59,480 bases of DNA from Roseibium denhamense (GCF_009711415.1 NZ_SMLZ01000090.1:1-59480), one strand, 5' to 3'; shown: positions 36,054 to 45,020, numbered from the stretch's first letter. A program made the numbers and translations. Notes: generated from the sequence alone by a model not told the origin.

Positions 36054-37601
36054 TTAGAACTCTTGGTTCAAGGCATCTTCGGCGGGGATCTCCCGTTCGC
36101 GACGGGCGATGTAGTCCAGGATAGCCTCGTTCTTCGCTTCGTCGAGCTTCGGTTCCTGATACTCCAACAGGAGCTTGCGAGCTTGAGTTAGGGCACGCTC
36201 TGTAATCTCGACTTCGCCCTCCGCCTTCCACTGTTCGATCGAGTTGTTGTCGAACATGTCTGGCATGAAAAAGGCCCGTTGGAAGTTTTCCTGGGTGTGA
36301 GGATGACCAAGATAGTGACCGCCCGGGCCGACGTCGCGGACGGCCGACAACGCTTCATCGAAATCATCCCAGCGCGGTCCTTCGGCCATGCGGTAGGCCA
36401 TGGCGCATTGCTCGGCATCGACAATGAACTTGGCTACTGAACAGTGCATGCCGGCTTCGTTCCAGCCGGCGGCATGCCAGATATAGTTGGCGCCTGCATG
36501 GATCACAGCGCTCAATGTCGCTGCACTCTCATAGCCTGCCTGCGCATCGAACGTCTTGGCGCCGCCGAGCGAGCCTGAGGTGCGCCAGGGCACATCGTAA
36601 TACCGCGCCAGCTGACCGATCAGAAAATTCATCAGGCTGATTTCGGGTGTTCCGGCCATCGGCGCGCCCGATTTCATGGAAACGGTCGACAAGTAATGGC
36701 CATAGATCGCCGGTGCGCCCTTGCGGATAACCTGGGTATAAGCAAGCGCGCTCAGGGCTTCCGCGTTCAGCTGGGCAACGGCCGGCACCACCGAGGCCGG
36801 CGTGTTGGCGCCGCCGAGCACGAAGGGGGAGCACAGTACTGGCTGGTTCCGCTTTGAAAAGGCGCGCATGGCGCCGAGCATGGTCTCATCCCAGACCAGG
36901 GGAGAATTGCCGTTGCAGTTGCCAGTGGTGACCGGGTGGTCTTCCAAATAATCCTCTCCGAACAGGAGGGCGCACATCTCCATGACGTCTTCGGCATTCT
37001 TGGGGCTTGTGGTCATACCCATGAAGGTTTTGTCCGAATACTTGATCGACGAATAGGTGATGCGCAGGTGGCGGTGGCTGATGGGGTGATCATACGGCTC
37101 GACGATATGATGCGCGCTGGAATGCATCGCCGGCAGCATATGGCTGAGCTTGTGGAACATCGCGAGATCTTCCAGCGTCGGGTTGCGGCGCTCGTCGTTG
37201 AGATCGCGAATGAAGGGGGCCCCGGTCATCGGCACGAACATTGACCGGTTGCCGCCAAGGGGAATGTTCTTTGCTGGATTGCGGGCGTGATATGTGAAGC
37301 TCGAGGGGATTGTACGGATCAATTCGCGCACAAGACCGCGGTCAAGATAAACCCGTTCTCCTTCCACCTTGGCGCCGGCCTTGCGCCAGTCGTCCAGTGC
37401 GATTGCGTCCCGGAAAATGATCCCGACTTCTTCCAGAATTTTCATGGAGGCATCGTCGAGGCGTTCAATCTGATCCTGGTCCAAGGGTTCGCACAAAGGC
37501 AGCTTTCGGGTGAGACCCGGCAACATTTGGTGATCAGGTGCGGTGCGAAGTGCACGGCGGCCGGCACGGCCTCCGCTTCGGCTGCGCGTTGCGACACTCA
37601 T
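36054..37601 (-). CDS. MttB-family methyltransferase without pyrrolysine
   Basis: A 515-residue member of the trimethylamine methyltransferase superfamily (COG5598). The frame has no internal amber codon, so it is the non-pyrrolysine class whose known members demethylate glycine betaine, proline betaine or carnitine onto a corrinoid protein. Marks include GIIFRDAIALDDWRKAGA, TGNCNGNSPLVWD, APAIYGHYLSTVSMKSGAP and VGPGGHYLGHPHTQENF. No corrinoid protein or corrinoid:THF methyltransferase is in the window. It starts the operon with HpbD and is divergent from the ABC importer. ATG 37601 has GGAG about eight bases upstream; the frame opens at 37658. Confidence 0.82.
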   Translation of the reverse strand: MSVATRSRSGGRAGRRALRTAPDHQMLPGLTRKLPLCEPLDQDQIERLDDASMKILEEVGIIFRDAIALDDWRKAGAKVEGERVYLDRGLVRELIRTIPSSFTYHARNPAKNIPLGGNRSMFVPMTGAPFIRDLNDERRNPTLEDLAMFHKLSHMLPAMHSSAHHIVEPYDHPISHRHLRITYSSIKYSDKTFMGMTTSPKNAEDVMEMCALLFGEDYLEDHPVTTGNCNGNSPLVWDETMLGAMRAFSKRNQPVLCSPFVLGGANTPASVVPAVAQLNAEALSALAYTQVIRKGAPAIYGHYLSTVSMKSGAPMAGTPEISLMNFLIGQLARYYDVPWRTSGSLGGAKTFDAQAGYESAATLSAVIHAGANYIWHAAGWNEAGMHCSVAKFIVDAEQCAMAYRMAEGPRWDDFDEALSAVRDVGPGGHYLGHPHTQENFQRAFFMPDMFDNNSIEQWKAEGEVEITERALTQARKLLLEYQEPKLDEAKNEAILDYIARREREIPAEDALNQEF

Positions 37602-38020
37602 AGGAGGCTCCGATGATGGTTCTTTCACGGTCATCATGCGCGGGGCAACGAGGGACAACGCACCAGAAACCGAACTGGATCAGCATTTTCCGACATGAGT
37701 TGCGAATATTCGTTCAATGCAAAACTGAAACGCCGCAGAAGTATCGAAGCAGGTGAAAATATAGGCTGGTTGCTTTTTGATTGATCAGCCAGATGGCAAG
37801 TATGCTGCAAAATAATGCTGCTCTGCACAATCAAAGGGCGAAGGATCAACATTAAAAATTTTAAACCTTGAACTACGCCAAGGGGGTAGCCGAAGCATGG
37901 CAGTTCGTGTTTTGTTGGTCACATGTCGCAAATGAGCATCGCAGATATTGAAAAATATTCGGATGCTACGTTTGGGAATTCTACTGTCGACAGTTTTTAA
38001 TAATCCAGATGGGGAGACAG
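37602..38020. promoter_or_regulatory. Divergent control region, MttB operon and ABC importer
   Basis: A 419-base gap without a gene. It is AT-richer than its surroundings and holds a near-palindrome TTAAAAATTTTAA (37852-37864). It must contain both promoters; no operator of the GntR type (TTG.TATAC.AA) was seen. Confidence 0.45.
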
Positions 38021-39631
38021 ATGACCAAATCCAAAGACCAAGACATGATTAACCGCCTTGAAAGCGCCGCCCGCACCGGCGGCATCACGAAGCGCGAGTT
38101 TATCCGCTATTCGGTGCTGGCAGGTCTGACGGCCACCACTGCAACGGGCCTTTGGTCCACAAAGGCCAAAGCACAACCGAAAAGCGGTGGCACCTTCCGC
38201 TGGGGCTTGCATGACGGAAATACATCTGACAACCACGACCCGGGTGCTTATGTCACCCGCCAGATGATTTTCATGGCGCACACGCATCGCAGCTTTCTGA
38301 CGATGATCATGGGTGATGGTTCTCTTGGGCCAGACCTGGCAGATAGTTGGGAAGCCAGTGCAGACGCGTCCGAATGGACGTTTAAACTGAGCGAAAACGC
38401 CAGCTTCCACAGTGGGAAGAAATTTACTGCGGATGACGTGATCGCGTCTTTGAATCACCACCGCGGTGATGATTCGACATCGGCCGCCAAATCCCTTCTC
38501 GCGGATGTGCTCGAGATTACCAAGGACGGGGATTATACCCTTGTCGTGAAGCTGTCCGGCGGGAATGCGGATTTCCCATGGCTAATGACCGATTATCACC
38601 TTGCGATTTGCCCGGCGAAGGACGATGGCACGATTGATTGGGAATCCGGCGACGGCACGGGGCCATACAAGATCGACAGCGGAGAGTTTGGCGTTGGTTT
38701 CAACCTGTCGCGCCATGATGGATGGCATCGCGAAGGTGCCTATTTTGACAATGTCGAAATTGTAATCCTCAACGACCCGAATGCACGTCAAACAGCGCTG
38801 ATGACTGGGGATGTGGATGCGGTCTCGCTCATTGAGCTCAAGACTATGGCGCTCCTGCAGCGCAATCCGAACATTAAGATCCACAACATTCCGTCTGCAG
38901 GCGCCATTACGCTGCCAATGCATTGCAATGCCGCTCCATTTGACAATGTCGACGTGCGCAACGCATTGAAATTGGCGATGAACCGCGATGAGATCATTGA
39001 GAAGATCGCTTTTGGCGCAGCCACCAAGGGCAACGATTTCCATCACTCTCCCGCGCAGCCTTATTGGCCAGATGGCATTGCACAACGTGAATATGATCCG
39101 GACCAGGCCAAGTCCCTGCTGAAGAAAGCTGGTGCGGAAGGCCTCACCGTCAGCTTGTCTACGGCAGACAGTGTCTATGCAGGTGCCGTCGACATGGCCG
39201 TTCTCTATGCCGAACAGGCTAAGGCGGCGGGCATCAACATTAACGTCGTGCGTGAACCGAATGACGGTTACTATTCCGATGTTTGGTTGAAAAAGCCGTT
39301 CTGTCTGGTCTCCTGGGGCGCGCGTCCAACACCGGATGTGATGTACACGCTGGCCTACAAGGACGATGCAGCATGGAACGAGTCTTATTGGCAGAATGAG
39401 CAGTTCAACAAGCTTTTGCTGCAGGCAAAAGCGGAACTGGATGATGCCAAGCGCGCGGACATGTACCGCGAGATGGCAATCCTGGCGAAAGACGACGGCG
39501 GGACGATCATCCCGTTCTTCAACAATTTCGTTTACGCCAACAGCACCAAGGTGGGTACGCCGGATCAGCTGGCTGCCAGCTGGGAAAATGATGGCGCACG
39601 GGCGGCCAGCCGCTGGTGGTTCGAGTCCTGA
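38021..39631 (+). CDS. ABC importer substrate-binding protein, family 5
   Basis: A 536-residue periplasmic binding protein of the peptide/opine/nickel type. A long leader with TKREFIRYSVLAGLTATTATGL and cleavage near AKA-QPKSG resembles a Tat signal, although the twin-arginine is KR. GGTFRWG and the FKLSENASFHSGKKFTADDVIASL stretch are family signatures. Ligands of this family range from peptides to opines and betaine-like compounds. GGGGAGA supports ATG 38021. It is the first gene of the importer operon, followed by a terminator. Confidence 0.9.
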   Translation: MTKSKDQDMINRLESAARTGGITKREFIRYSVLAGLTATTATGLWSTKAKAQPKSGGTFRWGLHDGNTSDNHDPGAYVTRQMIFMAHTHRSFLTMIMGDGSLGPDLADSWEASADASEWTFKLSENASFHSGKKFTADDVIASLNHHRGDDSTSAAKSLLADVLEITKDGDYTLVVKLSGGNADFPWLMTDYHLAICPAKDDGTIDWESGDGTGPYKIDSGEFGVGFNLSRHDGWHREGAYFDNVEIVILNDPNARQTALMTGDVDAVSLIELKTMALLQRNPNIKIHNIPSAGAITLPMHCNAAPFDNVDVRNALKLAMNRDEIIEKIAFGAATKGNDFHHSPAQPYWPDGIAQREYDPDQAKSLLKKAGAEGLTVSLSTADSVYAGAVDMAVLYAEQAKAAGININVVREPNDGYYSDVWLKKPFCLVSWGARPTPDVMYTLAYKDDAAWNESYWQNEQFNKLLLQAKAELDDAKRADMYREMAILAKDDGGTIIPFFNNFVYANSTKVGTPDQLAASWENDGARAASRWWFES

Positions 39632-39639
39632 TCCTTTAA

Positions 39640-39673
39640 CAGGGCGGCGGAGGTTTTCGCCGCCCTGTTTTTT
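39640..39673 (+). terminator. Intrinsic terminator between binding-protein and permease genes
   Basis: A perfect 10-bp stem CAGGGCGGCG / CGCCGCCCTG, eight-base loop, then six Ts. It begins nine bases after the binding-protein stop. It probably acts as a partial terminator that gives more binding protein than permease. Confidence 0.85.
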
Positions 39674-39815
39674 GACATAGATCCGAAGTCGATCCGGGTC
39701 ATGTCGCTGTCGCGTCGGGCCCTTCTGCCAAAGTAAAGACAAAAAGCTTACAGGAGGCGCCTGACTGACGCCCGGGCACTTTCTGGGCTCCGGGCTTCCT
39801 GTTCTGGAGGGACAA

Positions 39816-40772
39816 ATGGGGGACATCCTACAGCTGGTCCTTAAGAGACTTGGCTTAGGTTTGGTCACGCTTCTCGTGGTTTCAATCCTGATATTCTTCG
39901 CGGTCGAGCTTCTACCCGGCGACATCGCAGAGGCCGTTTTGGGCCAGGGGGCAACGCCCGAAACCGTTGCAGCGCTTCGCGATAAGCTTGGCCTCGATCA
40001 ACCGGCTATTTTGCGTTATTTGCAATGGCTCGGCGGTGCCCTCACTGGTGACTTCGGCGTCTCGCTGGTTTCCGGCGTGAGCGTCGGCGATGCAATCGGC
40101 GAAAGGTTCGTGAACACACTCTTCCTGGCGACCTATGCAGCTGTCATTGCTGTGCCGATCTCCATAATTCTCGGAGTGATCGTCGCCTTGCTGCGCAATA
40201 CCCTGTTCGACCGGGTTGCGAACGTCGCGACGCTAACTTCGATTTCCTCTCCCGAATTCTTCCTCGGATATATTCTGATCCTGTATCTGGCGGTAAAAAC
40301 CCAGTATTTCCCTGCAATTGCAAGCATAAGCCCCGACATGACCTTCGGCGAGTTGTTGCATCGCACTTTCCTGCCGGCGTTGACTCTGGTGCTGGTGGTC
40401 ACTGCGCACATGATGCGGATGACCCGGGCTGCAATTATCAACCTGCTGGCTTCTCCCTACATCGAGATGGCACGGCTCAAAGGTGTTCCGCCCTGGAAAA
40501 TTATCGTGAAACATGCCTTGCCGAATGCCTGGGCGCCGATCATCAACGTCGTTGCACTCAATCTTGCCTACCTCATTACCGGTGTGGTTCTGGTCGAGGT
40601 CGTTTTTGTCTATCCCGGCATTGGCCAGCTGCTGGTGGATGCGGTGGCCAAACGCGACTTCCCCATTGTTCAGGCATGCTGTCTGATTTTCGCTGCAACC
40701 TTCATCCTGCTCAACTTGGCAGCTGATGTGGGAGCAATCCTGACCAATCCGCGTTTGCGGCATCCGAAGTGA
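39816..40772 (+). CDS. ABC importer permease (DppB-like)
   Basis: A 318-residue inner-membrane permease with six expected transmembrane segments. The LLPGDIAEAVLG N-terminal element, TLTSISSPEFFLGYILI and the EAA loop (YIEMARLKGVPPWKIIVKHALPNAW) identify a DppB/OppB subunit. GGAGG precedes ATG 39816. Eleven bases separate it from the second permease gene. Confidence 0.92.
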   Translation: MGDILQLVLKRLGLGLVTLLVVSILIFFAVELLPGDIAEAVLGQGATPETVAALRDKLGLDQPAILRYLQWLGGALTGDFGVSLVSGVSVGDAIGERFVNTLFLATYAAVIAVPISIILGVIVALLRNTLFDRVANVATLTSISSPEFFLGYILILYLAVKTQYFPAIASISPDMTFGELLHRTFLPALTLVLVVTAHMMRMTRAAIINLLASPYIEMARLKGVPPWKIIVKHALPNAWAPIINVVALNLAYLITGVVLVEVVFVYPGIGQLLVDAVAKRDFPIVQACCLIFAATFILLNLAADVGAILTNPRLRHPK

Positions 40773-40782
40773 GGGCAGCGAA

Positions 40783-41847
40783 ATGAGTACATTTGTTATT
40801 GCTTACTATGCGCTGCTGATCGGCGGGTCCTGCCTGGCGGCGTATTTCAAGAAACGCGAGCTGTTCCTTCTGATCTTCTCCCTGACCCTGGTGTCTTTCG
40901 TTATGGGGATCATCGGTGGGGTGGGTGCTCTGCGGTTTGTCACAATAGCTGCCGGGATTTTGGCATTGGCGGCCGGGACGTCCTATGCTTTCCGGGAATT
41001 TCTCATCATCATCGCACCCGAAGGTGTTGCCAAGGAGCTGAGAACGGCTCCGCTGACTGCTGCTTTCGGCATGTTCGTGATCTTCACCTATGCGATTGCA
41101 GGGATTTTCGCGCCTGTCATTGCGCCGTTCGGTGAGGCGGAAATCATTTCGTCGGCTTTCGCGCCTGCGGACGAAAACATGCTTTTGGGAGCCGACCAGT
41201 TGGGGCGTGATATGTTTAGCCGCATCATCTACGGTGCGCGAAACTCCGTCGGATTGGCCCTAGTTGCAACAACACTGGCGTTCGTCATGGGTGCCTTCGC
41301 CGGACTGATGGCCGCGACCAAAGGCGGCTGGTTCGATCAGTTCATGGGCCGCTTTGCCGATGTCATCATGTCTGTGCCGTCGCTGGTGTTCGCGCTCTTG
41401 ATGCTGAGTATCTTTGGCACCAACCTGATTGTTATCGTCATTGTCGTTGCGGTCATCTATTCGCCGCGGGTTTTCCGGCTGACGCGTGCCGTCGCCGGGA
41501 ACGTGGTGGTGATGGATTACATCGAGGCTGCAAAGCTCAGGGGAGAAGGTGACTGGTACTTGATCCGCAAGGAGATCCTGCCCAACTCAACGGCGCCGCT
41601 GATTGCCGAATTCGGCCTGGAATTCTGCTTCGTGTTCCTTTTGATCGCGGGTCTCTCTTTCCTCGGCCTGGGCATTCAACCACCAACCGCTGACTGGGGA
41701 TCTATGGTGCGTGAGAACGCGACCTTGATTTCCTTCGGTGAACTGACACCGCTAATTCCGGCGGCCGCGATTGCGCTGCTAACGGTTGCGGTCAACTTTG
41801 TCGTCGACTGGATGCTGTTCCGGTCCTCCGGTCTGAAGGAGGTTTGA
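40783..41847 (+). CDS. ABC importer permease (DppC-like) with extra N-terminal membrane segments
   Basis: A 354-residue permease. From about residue 87 it is a normal DppC/OppC protein: FAPVIAPFGEAE, LLGADQLGRDMFSRIIYGARNS and the EAA loop (YIEAAKLRGEGDWYLIRKEILPN). The first 85 residues are additional and contain about three hydrophobic stretches (about 4-21, 27-47, 50-68). DppC proteins are usually near 300 residues with one N-terminal helix, so this copy is long. Confidence 0.88.
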   Translation: MSTFVIAYYALLIGGSCLAAYFKKRELFLLIFSLTLVSFVMGIIGGVGALRFVTIAAGILALAAGTSYAFREFLIIIAPEGVAKELRTAPLTAAFGMFVIFTYAIAGIFAPVIAPFGEAEIISSAFAPADENMLLGADQLGRDMFSRIIYGARNSVGLALVATTLAFVMGAFAGLMAATKGGWFDQFMGRFADVIMSVPSLVFALLMLSIFGTNLIVIVIVVAVIYSPRVFRLTRAVAGNVVVMDYIEAAKLRGEGDWYLIRKEILPNSTAPLIAEFGLEFCFVFLLIAGLSFLGLGIQPPTADWGSMVRENATLISFGELTPLIPAAAIALLTVAVNFVVDWMLFRSSGLKEV

Positions 41848-41849
41848 TC

Positions 41850-43502
41850 GTGGTTCCCAAGAAAGACGTACTTCTGGAAATCAAGGACCTTCGCATAGAA
41901 GGCTATTCCGACGAAAAATGGGTTGAGATTGTCCACGGGGTGGATCTGACCCTTCACAAGGGGGAAGTCCTTGGTCTCATCGGCGAATCTGGGGCTGGCA
42001 AGTCCACCATCGGTCTCGCCTCGATGGGCTTTGCCCGGGACGGCTGCCGAATCTCTGGCGGGTCGATTGAGTTCGACGGCATGGAGCTGACCACCACACC
42101 GGAATCTGCGCTGCGCGCCCTGCGCGGATCACGGATTGCCTATGTGGCCCAGTCCGCCGCCGCGTCGTTCAACCCGTCTCACAAAATCATTGATCAGCAC
42201 ACGGAAGCGCCGATCCAGTACCGGATCCAGAAGCGGGTTGAGGCGCAGGAAGACGCGATGCAGCTCTACGAGCGGCTGCGTCTGCCAAATCCCGACGAAA
42301 TCGGGTTCCGGTATCCGCATCAGGTATCCGGTGGCCAATTGCAACGGGCCATGACTGCCATGGCCATGGCGTGTCGGCCGGACCTGATCATTTTTGACGA
42401 ACCGACCACTGCACTGGACGTGACCACGCAGATCGAGGTTCTGGCGGCGATCCGAGACATTGTAGATCAGTTCAACACCGCTGCGATCTACATCACCCAC
42501 GATCTGGCCGTTGTGGCGCAAATGGCGGACACCATCAAGGTGCTCTTGAAGGGTGAGGAAGTAGAGGAAGCGCCCACCGCGCAAATGCTGGATTCGCCCA
42601 AGGAGGATTACACAAAGAGCCTTTGGGCCGTGCGCAGTTTCAAACGTCCCCAAAAACAGCGTCCAACGGGTGCCGACGCCATCCCGATCATATCGGTTCA
42701 GGGCATTGATGCAGCTTATGGACAGACCAAGGTTCTGGACGACGTGTCGTTTGACGTCTATCCCGGCATGACCGTCGCTGTTGTGGGCGAGTCCGGCTCG
42801 GGCAAATCAACGACGGCCCGCTGTATCACCGGCCTTTTGCCCCCGACCAAGGGACAAATTCTGTTCAATGGCGAAGCGCTGCCGCCGCGCTATCAGGACC
42901 GCTCGAAAGAACAGCTTCGCCAAGCCCAGATGATTTATCAGATGGCGGATACGGCCTTGAATCCGAAAATCCGAATTTGCGACATTATCGGGCGTCCGGC
43001 ACAGTTCTACAGTGGTCTTCACGGCACAGCACTCAAGAGCCGCGTGGATGAACTTCTCGACCTGATCGAACTCGACCCGGCCAAATTCTACAACCGCTAT
43101 CCGCCCGAGTTGTCAGGCGGCCAGAAGCAGCGGGTCGGTATCGCCCGGGCTCTTGCGGCCGATCCCAAATTCATTATCTGCGATGAGGTGACCAGCGCGC
43201 TTGACCAGCTTGTTGCTGAAGGGATCCTGAAGCTGCTTGACCGGCTGCAGCAGGAATTCAACCTCGCTTACATGTTCATCACGCATGATCTGGCGACAGT
43301 CCGGTCGATTGCCGACGAGGTGGTAGTGATGCAGAGGGGCAAGGTGGTCGAACAAGGGCCGAAAGACGAAATGTTCACGCCACCGCACCATCCCTATACG
43401 GATCTGCTCTTGTCTTCGGTTCCCGAAATGGATCCGAATTGGCTGACCACTCTGCTGGACGAGCGCGGAACGGATGCGATCGGTGAAGCGGCCAATGTCT
43501 GA
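41850..43502 (+). CDS. ABC importer ATPase with two nucleotide-binding domains (DppD-DppF fusion)
   Basis: A 550-residue fused ATPase. Domain one has Walker A GESGAGKST, signature VSGGQLQRA and Walker B IIFDEPTTALD. Domain two has GESGSGKST, LSGGQKQRVG and IICDEVTSALD (Val replaces the usual Pro). Both H-loops (ITHDLA) are present, so both sites should work. The start is the GTG at 41850: GAAGGAGG at 41836-41843 leaves correct spacing, whereas the TTG at 41844 is adjacent to it. The operon ends at a strong hairpin. Confidence 0.92.
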   Translation: MVPKKDVLLEIKDLRIEGYSDEKWVEIVHGVDLTLHKGEVLGLIGESGAGKSTIGLASMGFARDGCRISGGSIEFDGMELTTTPESALRALRGSRIAYVAQSAAASFNPSHKIIDQHTEAPIQYRIQKRVEAQEDAMQLYERLRLPNPDEIGFRYPHQVSGGQLQRAMTAMAMACRPDLIIFDEPTTALDVTTQIEVLAAIRDIVDQFNTAAIYITHDLAVVAQMADTIKVLLKGEEVEEAPTAQMLDSPKEDYTKSLWAVRSFKRPQKQRPTGADAIPIISVQGIDAAYGQTKVLDDVSFDVYPGMTVAVVGESGSGKSTTARCITGLLPPTKGQILFNGEALPPRYQDRSKEQLRQAQMIYQMADTALNPKIRICDIIGRPAQFYSGLHGTALKSRVDELLDLIELDPAKFYNRYPPELSGGQKQRVGIARALAADPKFIICDEVTSALDQLVAEGILKLLDRLQQEFNLAYMFITHDLATVRSIADEVVVMQRGKVVEQGPKDEMFTPPHHPYTDLLLSSVPEMDPNWLTTLLDERGTDAIGEAANV

Positions 43503-43532
43503 CTGGCGTGAAAACCGGCAAGCTTAAACGGA

Positions 43533-43564
43533 AATACCCCGGAGCAGCTTTGCTCCGGGGTATT
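43533..43564. terminator. Strong hairpin between importer operon and small membrane gene
   Basis: A perfect 14-bp stem AATACCCCGGAGCA / TGCTCCGGGGTATT with a four-base loop. It lies between convergent genes, 31 bases after the ATPase stop; T-tracts are poor, so it probably serves both strands by stem strength. Confidence 0.7.
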
Positions 43565-43598
43565 AAATAAATTATGGCGCAGGCTCGCAGTTGCCCGG

Positions 43599-43721
43599 TC
43601 AGCCGACCATCATGTAGCCGGACAGCACCATCGCACCGACGAGCAGCGCATAAACACCAACCACGGCCTGCCAAGAGCCGCTGTGTTGCCTGTATTCGCG
43701 AATGAGATCATCCCGGGTCAT
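43599..43721 (-). CDS. Small single-span membrane protein
   Basis: A 40-residue frame, MTRDDLIREYRQ then a WQAVVGVYALLVGAMVLSGY membrane segment and MMVG. The charged N-terminus and one hydrophobic helix look like a small membrane protein, comparable to minor cytochrome-oxidase-associated peptides. GGAG precedes the ATG at a normal distance. Convergent with the importer operon. The family was not recognised; expression is unproven. Confidence 0.55.
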   Translation of the reverse strand: MTRDDLIREYRQHSGSWQAVVGVYALLVGAMVLSGYMMVG

Positions 43722-44051
43722 GCTCGACTCCGACTCTGCCCGTGTGTTTTACCTGAACTTGCGGCACACTTAGTCGACAGAAGTTAAGAATTCAATGCGT
43801 CAATCCCTGAATCTCACCCATATTTCTGCATAGCAGATGTGTTCGGAATTGCGTCCTGCGCAGAGCCATTTGAGGGAGCGTCGGCCCCCTTTAGAACATC
43901 ATGCTCAGAAATGGCATGCCAGGGCGCGAATTGTTGTTATATATGAGGTGCCTGGGTGATTGGCGTCGGCATTGCCGAACCAGCTCCGAGTTTGCCAATC
44001 AGTGCGTTCCGATACAGTCGCGCACTTACGGCTTATCAGTTCTGAGATTTA
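43722..44051. other. Intergenic stretch before the GntR gene
   Basis: 330 bases between the small membrane gene and the GntR gene. No gene, hairpin with T-tract, or palindrome of the GntR type was seen. It must carry the GntR promoter and that of the small gene. Confidence 0.4.
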
Positions 44052-44744
44052 ATGGAATCCCTTTTGGCGCACTCCCCAACACCAGACAAGAAAACGATCT
44101 TTGAGACATTGCGGAGGCGTATCTGTCTGCTGGACTATCAGCCCGGCGACAGTCTGAACGAACGGTTGTTGGCCGAAGAGTTCAGCGTCAGCCGAACCCC
44201 TATGCGCGCCGTGCTGCAAAGGTTGGAATATGACGGTCTCATTTCCAGTCAGCATGGGCGTGGAACAATCGTGACCTCGATCGATCTGAACCAGATGCGG
44301 GAAATATACACCCTCAGGATCAAACTTGCAGAGACCATCGCCGATACGCCAGCCCGGCAAATCGCGGTGGGATTGCACGAGGAACTCATCAGCCTTGCCA
44401 CCGATACCGCCGCTCTTTTCGGCGGGCAGGACAAAAGAGCCTTCGGTGCGGTCAGCATTCGGCTACATGACGCCATACAGCTTCTGACGACCAACGAGAT
44501 CCTGCGCGATTTTTCCGATACGCTGTTTTATCAGTCTGCTCGATACTGGTTTTTGTTATTGCCGCGCTTGGATTGGGACACCGAGGTGCAGGACATGCTG
44601 GACGAAGTCCGGCTGACTACCAGATGTCTCGAGGCGGGTGATATCCCGGCTGCTGTTACCACACGGAAAGTCCATCTCTCCCTTGTCATGGCTCGGATCG
44701 CAAAAATCGAGGACTTTCCGGATCTTCAATTGGAAGACCTTTAG
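44052..44744 (+). CDS. GntR/FCD family regulator
   Basis: A 230-residue regulator with a winged-helix domain (TLRRRICLLDYQPGDSLNERLLAEEF then SVSRTPMRAVLQRLEYDGLI) and an FCD ligand domain (IRLHDAIQLL, KVHLSL). It lies upstream of the operon from 45099 on and the gap after it carries two copies of a GntR-like palindrome, so it is the likely local repressor. The ligand is probably the operon's substrate. Confidence 0.83.
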   Translation: MESLLAHSPTPDKKTIFETLRRRICLLDYQPGDSLNERLLAEEFSVSRTPMRAVLQRLEYDGLISSQHGRGTIVTSIDLNQMREIYTLRIKLAETIADTPARQIAVGLHEELISLATDTAALFGGQDKRAFGAVSIRLHDAIQLLTTNEILRDFSDTLFYQSARYWFLLLPRLDWDTEVQDMLDEVRLTTRCLEAGDIPAAVTTRKVHLSLVMARIAKIEDFPDLQLEDL

Positions 44745-44936
44745 GGTCCTTAGTCCTCTGAAACAGCCGAATGGATCGCCGAGAAAACGGCTATCTTCCT
44801 GTTATACTTCAATATTCTTAATCGACTGCAACGCATTTTAGTCGGGTCGAAGCATAAGGCTATTCCTTAGCTTAAAGACAAATTGCGCCTCGAATGTTGC
44901 GATGCCCGGCCAAGTGACGAAGCGCGCTCCTCCATA

Positions 44937-44948
44937 TTGGTATACCAA
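44937..44948. promoter_or_regulatory. GntR operator candidate 1
   Basis: Perfect 12-bp palindrome TTGGTATACCAA in the 354-base gap after the GntR gene. The TTG.TATAC.AA form is typical of FCD-type GntR boxes. Confidence 0.65.
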
Positions 44949-45008
44949 ATAGAGGGGGTAGGATGAAATTAGACTGTAAATTCGTTCACAAATCGAAAAA
45001 CTCTTGTA

Positions 45009-45020
45009 AAGGTATACCAA
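45009..45020. promoter_or_regulatory. GntR operator candidate 2
   Basis: AAGGTATACCAA, the same motif with two mismatches in one arm, 72 bases (about seven helical turns) from copy 1 and 79 bases before the first gene of the operon. Confidence 0.65.

Noticed and set aside
36054..37601. Pyrrolysine-containing trimethylamine methyltransferase
   Set aside because: No in-frame amber codon is present and no pyl genes are seen; the non-pyrrolysine class fits.
38582..39925. 447-codon open frame on the minus strand
   Set aside because: Antisense to the binding-protein gene and across its terminator; no recognisable domain.
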